The notes under the pieces: model-generated
Seen by the model: only the letters and a program-made list of their open reading frames with translations
Database searches by the model: none
What the model was told of the DNA's origin: nothing
Program-made: the position numbers and the translations under genes
Assembly: GCF_003725735.1 (NCBI RefSeq)
Contig: NZ_RJTM01000086.1
Coordinates: forward strand, 1-64,000
Direction of reading: 5' to 3'
DNA from: Sinomicrobium pectinilyticum
GTDB lineage: Bacteria > Bacteroidota > Bacteroidia > Flavobacteriales > Flavobacteriaceae
DNA: 64,000 bases
Shown: piece after piece, positions 59,322 to 64,000 of the stretch
How the letters are laid out: every line of letters begins with the position of its first letter
Numbering within the stretch: position 1 is the stretch's first letter

Positions 59322-60698
59322 TTAACTGTTGCCCCAGTCGATCTTCCTGGACACGAACATTATAATGGCCAGTATGAGGAACAGTCCTGTACTTCCTACC
59401 AGGAGAGCATAGTTTTCCAGTTGTATGATTACATATATGAAGGAATACAGTGCGGTAAGGGACAGGAATATAAACATGGGAAAGCTTCTGGACCTTAAAA
59501 TAGAGACAGAGTAGGCTGTGATAAGTGCCACGACAGAAATTCCGGCAACCAGGTAGGCCTTAAAGAAATTACTGTGCTCGGAAATGGAAATCAGCAGGGT
59601 GTAGAACATCGTGAGGGCAAGTCCTATCATCAGGTACTGGAAAGGGTGTATGTTAATTCCGCTCATGGTCTGGATAAGAAAAAACACCAGGAAAGTAAGA
59701 CAGATAACCATAAAACCGTACTTGGCAGACCTCTCGCTTTTTTGGTATTCATCAACCGGGATCATAAAGTTTACCCCGAAAGCATAGGAATTTAACCGGG
59801 GAAGCTGATTAAAGTATTGTTGTGAAAACGGACGGTTGATATCCAGTATTTTCCACCGCGCGTCAAAACCGTTCTCGTGAACCTTGTCGTCGTTATAGGG
59901 AAGAAATTCGCCGAAAAAATTCGCTGTTTTCCAATCGGAAACCATATTTACCGTAGTTTGTTTGCCGGCGGGAATAAAACTTATCTGTTGACTGCCCTTG
60001 ATGTTGAGCTTCATGCTGAAGTCGGAAGTGTGCTCCATAGGGATGTCCTCCTTTTTTAACAAAGAACTTTCGAGGGTATTAAGTGCGGGAAAATCGCTTT
60101 CATAAACATCATCCGTAGTGTACCTGGATTTAAAGGCATAAGCATTGGCCCCGAGCCGGATCTCCACTTTGTTGCTGACTCCTTTCTGATTGGACATCCT
60201 GAAAACTATCTTGGCCTTGTCCCACAATATATGTTTCTCTTCTACTTCTTTTTCGCTGAAATCCGGTTTGGTGAAAGAGCCCGATATGTTCATCGAACTT
60301 TCGTAAACACTGGTCTTATAGATGCCGTAATATTTTTCTTCCGGATCTACCTTGGTGTCGATATCCAGCGTTTCCGGGAAAAAATAGGCGTACTCAACAC
60401 TTTCTATGGTTTCGGTATATATTTTTTTTGTGCTTTCGTCAACTACTGTTTTTTCCTGGAAGGTTTTAAAAGGTATTTCCATAACGGGGCCGTAAAACAG
60501 GACTTCACCGCCCCATTTTTTACTGATCTCTTTCATTACATCCTGTTTTCGCTGTGATCTTTCCCGTATCAGGTCTTTAATAAAGGTAAGGGGAATGAGC
60601 AAAACAAGTATTAAAATGCCTATCATAAACATTCGTGCGGTAACCGATGTCCTGATCCAGTTTCCTAATTTGCCGGTGTTTTTTTGAGATTGTTCCAT
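59322..60698 (-). CDS. creD: cell envelope integrity protein CreD
   Basis: This 458-residue inner-membrane protein of the CreD family has an N-terminal helix (about 22-42: SVTARMFMIGILILVLLIPLTFIKDLI), a large periplasmic domain (about 50-310) and five or six C-terminal helices. The N-terminal ERSQRKQDVMKEISKKWGGEVLFYGPVM stretch is a family signature. CreD contributes to resistance to colicins in E. coli; its biochemical role is unknown. The gene lies 51 bases downstream of the regulator gene and has its own copy of the operator containing a -7 box (60711-60736). Confidence 0.93.
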   Translation of the reverse strand: MEQSQKNTGKLGNWIRTSVTARMFMIGILILVLLIPLTFIKDLIRERSQRKQDVMKEISKKWGGEVLFYGPVMEIPFKTFQEKTVVDESTKKIYTETIESVEYAYFFPETLDIDTKVDPEEKYYGIYKTSVYESSMNISGSFTKPDFSEKEVEEKHILWDKAKIVFRMSNQKGVSNKVEIRLGANAYAFKSRYTTDDVYESDFPALNTLESSLLKKEDIPMEHTSDFSMKLNIKGSQQISFIPAGKQTTVNMVSDWKTANFFGEFLPYNDDKVHENGFDARWKILDINRPFSQQYFNQLPRLNSYAFGVNFMIPVDEYQKSERSAKYGFMVICLTFLVFFLIQTMSGINIHPFQYLMIGLALTMFYTLLISISEHSNFFKAYLVAGISVVALITAYSVSILRSRSFPMFIFLSLTALYSFIYVIIQLENYALLVGSTGLFLILAIIMFVSRKIDWGNS

Positions 60699-60710
60699 AG
60701 TGTATTTGAT

Positions 60711-60736
60711 TTAAAGTACTTTGAAATTCAAAGTTA
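60711..60736 (-). promoter_or_regulatory. operator/promoter copy before creD
   Basis: This 26-base motif contains the perfect 17-bp palindrome ACTTTGAAATTCAAAGT and a second AAAGTACTTT palindrome. On the minus strand TAACTTTG (complement of 60729-60736) is a perfect -7 box. 25 of 26 bases recur at 61660-61685. Confidence 0.68.
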
Positions 60737-60749
60737 ATGAGTAAAAAAA

Positions 60750-61046
60750 TTATTCGCTTCTGTTAATGAGTTTTTCGAGGGCATTCAGGTGTTGCCTGAA
60801 GGCCGTTTTCCCTGCCGAAGTAGCAATATACCTCGTGTTGGGTTTACGGCCTATGAATTGCTTTTGAACCGTTATATATCCGGCCTGTTCCAGGGCTTTG
60901 GCGTGGCTGGCCAGGTTGCCATCCGTCACATCCAGGATTTCTTTTAGTCCCGTAAAATCCATATATTCGTTTACCATGAGCACAGACATTATTCCCAGGC
61001 GTACACGGTGATCAAAAGTTTTGTTTATATCATCTATTATGCTCAA
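60750..61046 (-). CDS. small winged-helix transcriptional regulator
   Basis: This 98-residue winged-helix protein of the MarR/ArsR-like DNA-binding type seen next to creD-like genes has DHRVRLGIMSVLMVNEYMDFTGLKEILDVTDGNLASHAKALEQAGYITVQKQFIGRKPNTRYIATSAGK, covering HTH and wing. It has no extended effector domain. The start is TTG at 61044-61046, 3 bases after the upstream gene's stop; no ATG is suitable. It probably represses its own operon and creD through the repeated operator at 60711-60736 and 61660-61685. Confidence 0.85.
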   Translation of the reverse strand: MSIIDDINKTFDHRVRLGIMSVLMVNEYMDFTGLKEILDVTDGNLASHAKALEQAGYITVQKQFIGRKPNTRYIATSAGKTAFRQHLNALEKLINRSE

Positions 61047-61049
61047 AAC

Positions 61050-61658
61050 CTATGCCTTGTCGTATTTATAATACATGAGGAATCCGTATATAATGTGCAT
61101 CACGCCAAAACCGGCTACCCATAACCAGAACCCGTAACCGGGCAGCAGGGCGCAAACGAGCCCAAGCAGGATTTCTATATACCCAAGGTACCGGATGTCC
61201 CCGATACTGTATTTAGATGCATTCACCAGGGCAAGTCCGTAAAAGATAAGCATTAGGGCCGCGGTCTGTCCGTATTTTTGCTGATCCAGTATGATGAGTA
61301 TATAGAGGCCACCTGCAACCATAGGGATCATGAAATTGACGATCAGCCTGCGGGAGGAACTGTCCCAGGCCTTTTCCCCGTTTTTTTTGGCCTTCCGTGT
61401 GGTCAGGAAAATAGCTGTAACAATACTGAAAAATGCCACGAGAAACAGGTCGAGGAGTATCATTCTGAAGGTATAGCCATCAAGAATGAGATATTGCCGG
61501 GCAGATTTCGTCACCAGCAGGTAAGCTATGGCGGCACCGATAAGGGCATATACTCCTGCGAGTATCCCGGACAGTCCGCTGAGTGAAATAAAGCGGGAGG
61601 ACTTTTGCATCAGGTCCTTAATGTCGCTTATGTCCTTTAAGTATTTATTTGAGTCCAC
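61050..61658 (-). CDS. hypothetical membrane protein of the creD locus
   Basis: This 202-residue protein has five or six membrane helices (about 28-48, 62-82, 105-125, 130-148, 155-172, 175-195) and a conserved-looking N-terminus MDSNKYLKDISDIKDLMQKSSRFISLSGLSGILAGVYAL. I recall such proteins next to the winged-helix regulator in flavobacteria. The start is GTG at 61656-61658. It is first in the operon; its stop is 3 bases before the regulator's start. Function unknown. Confidence 0.8.
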   Translation of the reverse strand: MDSNKYLKDISDIKDLMQKSSRFISLSGLSGILAGVYALIGAAIAYLLVTKSARQYLILDGYTFRMILLDLFLVAFFSIVTAIFLTTRKAKKNGEKAWDSSSRRLIVNFMIPMVAGGLYILIILDQQKYGQTAALMLIFYGLALVNASKYSIGDIRYLGYIEILLGLVCALLPGYGFWLWVAGFGVMHIIYGFLMYYKYDKA

Positions 61659-61659
61659 T

Positions 61660-61704
61660 TTAAAGTACTTTGAAATGCAAAGTTATTGTTTAAAATGACA
61701 TGAG
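61660..61704 (-). promoter_or_regulatory. promoter/operator of the membrane protein-regulator operon
   Basis: On the minus strand TTG (complement of 61705-61707 or just below), 19 bases, then TAACTTTG (complement of 61678-61685). The box lies within the second operator copy (61660-61685), which differs from the creD copy at one base. It lies about 20 bases before the GTG start. Confidence 0.65.
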
Positions 61705-61707
61705 CAA

Positions 61708-62044
61708 TTTTTTTTGAAAAAAATGAAGGATTTTGAAATTGATGTGTTTGGAAAATCCTCTTTTTATGGTCGGGTTAAAGGTTAAAGCTGCCCGCCGTCC
61801 GTAACTTCATAGCTGTTACTTTAGTTCCTGCAAATTTCAGACACGGAATTCTCTGAAAATATGGGTACATTCCCCCATAAGATCCGGGCAAGCGGGGACA
61901 AAACAGATCTTTCGTCAGTTGTAAAAATTACGGACTCTTATCCGGTAATGTGGTTTCCACCCCGAACTCCGGACCCAAAAGCGGATTTGCACCGAACAGT
62001 TCGGGCTTTAAGATGCGTTTGTCCCGTGTGAGTCTTCCTGACTT
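61708..62044. other. intergenic stretch without recognised gene
   Basis: This is the main part of the 480-base gap between the creD-locus operon and the DUF2851 gene. A 64-codon minus-strand frame (61928-62122) and a plus-strand frame (61861-62030) are both open, but neither resembles a known protein. No RNA gene or repeat is seen. Confidence 0.4.
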
Positions 62045-62075
62045 TTGGTCTAATTGTCTCAATTTTATATATTTA
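62045..62075 (+). promoter_or_regulatory. DUF2851 gene promoter candidate
   Basis: TTG (62045-62047), 20 bases, then TATATTTA (62068-62075), one mismatch to TAnnTTTG, 63 bases before the ATG. Confidence 0.4.
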
Positions 62076-62138
62076 TTCGTTTTTTGACAGAAAGTTGCTT
62101 TACGGGAATTATTAATTATCATTCTTTTTCTGGTATAT

Positions 62139-63413
62139 ATGAAAGAAGACTTTTTGCATTACCTGTGGAAATTTCAGAAGTTTCGGGGGGAATCACTTTA
62201 TACCTCGGCCCGTGAAAAAGTAGAGGTGTTGGTATCGGGGCAGCACAACACCTTGTCCGGTCCGGATTTTTTCAATGCGAAGCTTCGTATAGACGGGCAA
62301 TTATGGGCGGGGAATGTGGAGGTTCATGTTAAGTCTTCGGATTGGTACGTGCACCATCATGAAAAGGATATGGCCTATGACAATGTAATACTTCATGTGG
62401 TATGGGACGATGACATGCCCGTTTTCCGTAATGACAATTCCGTGGTCCCCGCCGTGGAATTAAAGCATCTTGTGCCCGAAACGGTTTATGAGAATTATGA
62501 CAGTCTACTGAAAAACGGGCATAACTTTATTAACTGCGAAAGAGAAATCGGCGAAGTGGACCGTTTTTTACGTGATAATTACCTGGAAAGGCTGTTTTTC
62601 GAACGACTGGAACAAAAATCCTTTGCCGTTTTCCGGGACCTGGAAGATTCTAAAAATGACTGGGAAGCCGTCTTTTTCCGGAACCTGATGAAGAATTTCG
62701 GGCTTAAGGTTAACGGAGATTCCTTCCGGAGTATAGCCGATTCCGTAAGTTATAATATTGTCCGTAAAGTGCAGGAAGACCCCTTGCAGCTGGAAGCTCT
62801 TCTTTTTGGTCAGGCAGGCCTGCTGGAAGAGAACGAAGCGCCCGATTCTTATATGAAAGCGTTGAAAAAGGAATACGCGTACCTGAAAAGGAAATTTGAT
62901 CTTTCCCGGACAGGAATAGTCCCTCCCCGTTTTCACAGGCTGCGTCCGGCAAACTTTCCGACCCTGCGGTTATCCCAACTGGCCGACTTGTATTTTACCA
63001 GGAGAACTTTATTCGCTTCCGCAATGGAGGCGGATGGTGTAAGTGATTTCTATGATCTTTTTGACGGCAAGGCTTCGGAGTACTGGGAGAATCATTATAC
63101 CTTCGGGAAAATTTCCGGGAACCGGGCAAAATCCATTAGCAGGAGTTTTATAGACCTGTTACTGATAAACACCGTAATTCCCGTTAAATTTTGTTATGCA
63201 CGGCATCACGGAAAAGATGTCAATGCGGCGATACTCGATATAGCAGCCAACCTGAACCCGGAAAAGAACAGGATCACGGATAAATATGGCGCATTGGGCG
63301 TGAAGGCGGAAAATGCGAGAGACAGCCAGGCCTTACTGCAGTTGTATAATACCTATTGTTCGGAAAACCGTTGCGTGGAGTGCACCATAGGCCACCAACT
63401 GCTGAAACAGTAG
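62139..63413 (+). CDS. DUF2851 family protein
   Basis: This 424-residue protein of DUF2851 is a family nearly restricted to Bacteroidota. The opening MKEDFLHYLWKFQKFRGESLYTSAREKVEVLVSGQHNTLSGPDFFNAKLRIDGQLWAGNVEVHVKSSDWYVHHHEKDMAYDNVILHVVWDDDMPVFR is characteristic. The GPDF...AGNVEVHVKSSDWYVHHH segment has PD-(D/E)XK-nuclease-like acidic and His positions, which suggests, but does not show, nuclease ancestry. The C-terminus has a possible zinc knuckle, YCSENRCVECTIGHQLL. Function unknown. Single-gene unit. Confidence 0.9.
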   Translation: MKEDFLHYLWKFQKFRGESLYTSAREKVEVLVSGQHNTLSGPDFFNAKLRIDGQLWAGNVEVHVKSSDWYVHHHEKDMAYDNVILHVVWDDDMPVFRNDNSVVPAVELKHLVPETVYENYDSLLKNGHNFINCEREIGEVDRFLRDNYLERLFFERLEQKSFAVFRDLEDSKNDWEAVFFRNLMKNFGLKVNGDSFRSIADSVSYNIVRKVQEDPLQLEALLFGQAGLLEENEAPDSYMKALKKEYAYLKRKFDLSRTGIVPPRFHRLRPANFPTLRLSQLADLYFTRRTLFASAMEADGVSDFYDLFDGKASEYWENHYTFGKISGNRAKSISRSFIDLLLINTVIPVKFCYARHHGKDVNAAILDIAANLNPEKNRITDKYGALGVKAENARDSQALLQLYNTYCSENRCVECTIGHQLLKQ

Positions 63414-63735
63414 GCGGTGGAATTGCAGGGCAAACGCATTAAAAAAGCTATAATTGCAACGTATAATGGTTACAAGTTGCAGGTTACAGGTTTGTTTGGC
63501 ACATGCTGATAATGGGAACTAAATTTGGGAATCCCGGAGTACTGGAGTTTTGTAGAGAAGGTTTCTGTTTCAACTCCCTAACTAACCAACTCCGAACTCA
63601 TCAACAACCGGAAAACCGGAAACACCCCATAAGCTTTTAACCTTAAATGAAATTACTCAATTATAATTCGTTTGCCCCTGGGTGGAGTTGTAGTATTTGA
63701 AGGTGTATTTTTAATTATTGTTTATCTTAGCATCC
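63414..63735. other. intergenic region before the PspC gene
   Basis: This region of about 320 bases holds no gene that I can support. Bases 63468-63490 (TTACAAGTTGCAGGTTACAGG) resemble the short repeat in 48238-48260. The rest is AT-rich with no clear promoter. Confidence 0.4.
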
Positions 63736-63963
63736 GTGAAAACACTGAACAACATCCGGTATTTTTTTGAAAAGCACGGCTTTGCCGTATCTTCCCGTCT
63801 TGCGGACAGATTAGGAATGAAGGCAAAAAACGTGCGATTGTTTTTTATATATGTTTCCTTTGCTACCTTCGGGATATGGTTTGCAGTTTATCTTACCCTG
63901 GCTTTTGTGCTTAAACTCAAGGATATGGTATACACCAAAAGGACTTCTGTCTTTGATCTGTAG
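63736..63963 (+). CDS. small PspC-domain protein
   Basis: This 75-residue protein has a PspC-like core: the HGFAVSSRLADRLGMKAKNVRLFFIYVSFATFGIWFAVYLTLAFVLKL segment combines the soluble AxRLG-type helix with one transmembrane helix (about 38-60). PspC proteins relate to the phage-shock envelope response, but a stand-alone short form like this is of unknown role in flavobacteria. The start is GTG at 63736-63738 (VKTLNN); an upstream TTG at 63718 would add six residues. It is the last gene in the window. Confidence 0.8.
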   Translation: MKTLNNIRYFFEKHGFAVSSRLADRLGMKAKNVRLFFIYVSFATFGIWFAVYLTLAFVLKLKDMVYTKRTSVFDL

Positions 63964-64000
63964 TAGAATAGCGTATCATTTCATTTCGGGAAAAATATTT

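Noticed and set aside
61928-62122. 64-codon minus-strand frame in the gap before DUF2851
   Set aside because: No family resemblance, no promoter or terminator, and an overlapping frame on the other strand is equally open.
1-64000. tRNA, rRNA or insertion-sequence genes
   Set aside because: No cloverleaf with CCA-ready acceptor and T-loop GGTTCRA, no rRNA sequence, and no transposase-like frame was seen.

Overview
The window is a 64-kb stretch of chromosome from a member of the Bacteroidota, most likely family Flavobacteriaceae. Three things point there. Many upstream regions carry the Bacteroidota -7 box TAnnTTTG with a TTG about 19-21 bases upstream, and Shine-Dalgarno sequences are scarce. 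Several genes are typical of flavobacteria (DUF2851, DUF5723, TIGR02757, OmpP1/FadL next to a Gly/Tyr-rich lipoprotein and proS, a PspC-like small protein, bTHX). Gene order is also flavobacterial (trp operon as EGDCFBA; MoxR/DUF58/DUF4350/DUF4129/SpoIIM with a divergent RDD gene). The region is dense and looks like core chromosome. I see no tRNA, rRNA, CRISPR array, insertion sequence or prophage.

Layout. 0-4 kb: envelope glycosylation genes (GT39, LAB_N, GT2) and a membrane protein. 4-6.3 kb: meaB and galM. 6.3-13.2 kb: an RND multidrug efflux operon with its TetR regulator and two copies of a probable TetR operator. 13.4-16 kb: an ECF sigma factor, an anti-sigma-like membrane protein and a DUF4097-type protein. 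16-22.5 kb: patatin, S10 peptidase, TIGR02757, a thioesterase, a 65-aa conserved protein, and divergent oxyR and dps. 22.5-29.9 kb: the MoxR-type membrane/AAA operon and a divergent RDD gene. 29.9-36.5 kb: TRIC channel, a Mur-ligase-like protein, radC, a polysaccharide-deacetylase-like protein, a HAD phosphatase, a lipoprotein and a DUF5723 protein. 36.6-43.3 kb: class V aminotransferase, DUF192 lipoprotein, lgt, an ECF41 sigma factor with its carboxymuconolactone-decarboxylase partner, yidD, cysS, folE. 43.5-48.1 kb: OmpP1/FadL, a repeat-rich lipoprotein, proS and the short ribosomal gene bTHX. 48.4-55.5 kb: the complete trp operon behind a leader peptide with three consecutive Trp codons and an attenuator. 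55.6-64 kb: YceI, nitroreductase and MarR; two thioredoxin-fold proteins; rhodanese; creD with a small winged-helix regulator and a membrane protein; DUF2851; PspC.

Most unusual observations. (1) Two intact-frame proteins flanking radC appear to have lost catalytic residues: a Mur ligase relative without its P-loop lysine and C-terminal domain, and a polysaccharide-deacetylase relative without its catalytic Asp/His positions. (2) An ECF41 sigma factor has matching TGTCACG-N16-TGTC promoters before itself and before its partner gene. (3) A degraded four-helix-bundle (IVP/S23-like) gene fragment, a CACCCGT heptamer array and twin palindromes lie inside the trp operon. (4) Probable operators can be read for the TetR, MarR, OxyR and creD-locus regulators. 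No wholly new multi-gene system is evident; the radC-flanking pair is the best candidate for undescribed biology.

Family assignments and consensus motifs come from recall of the families. No database search was run.
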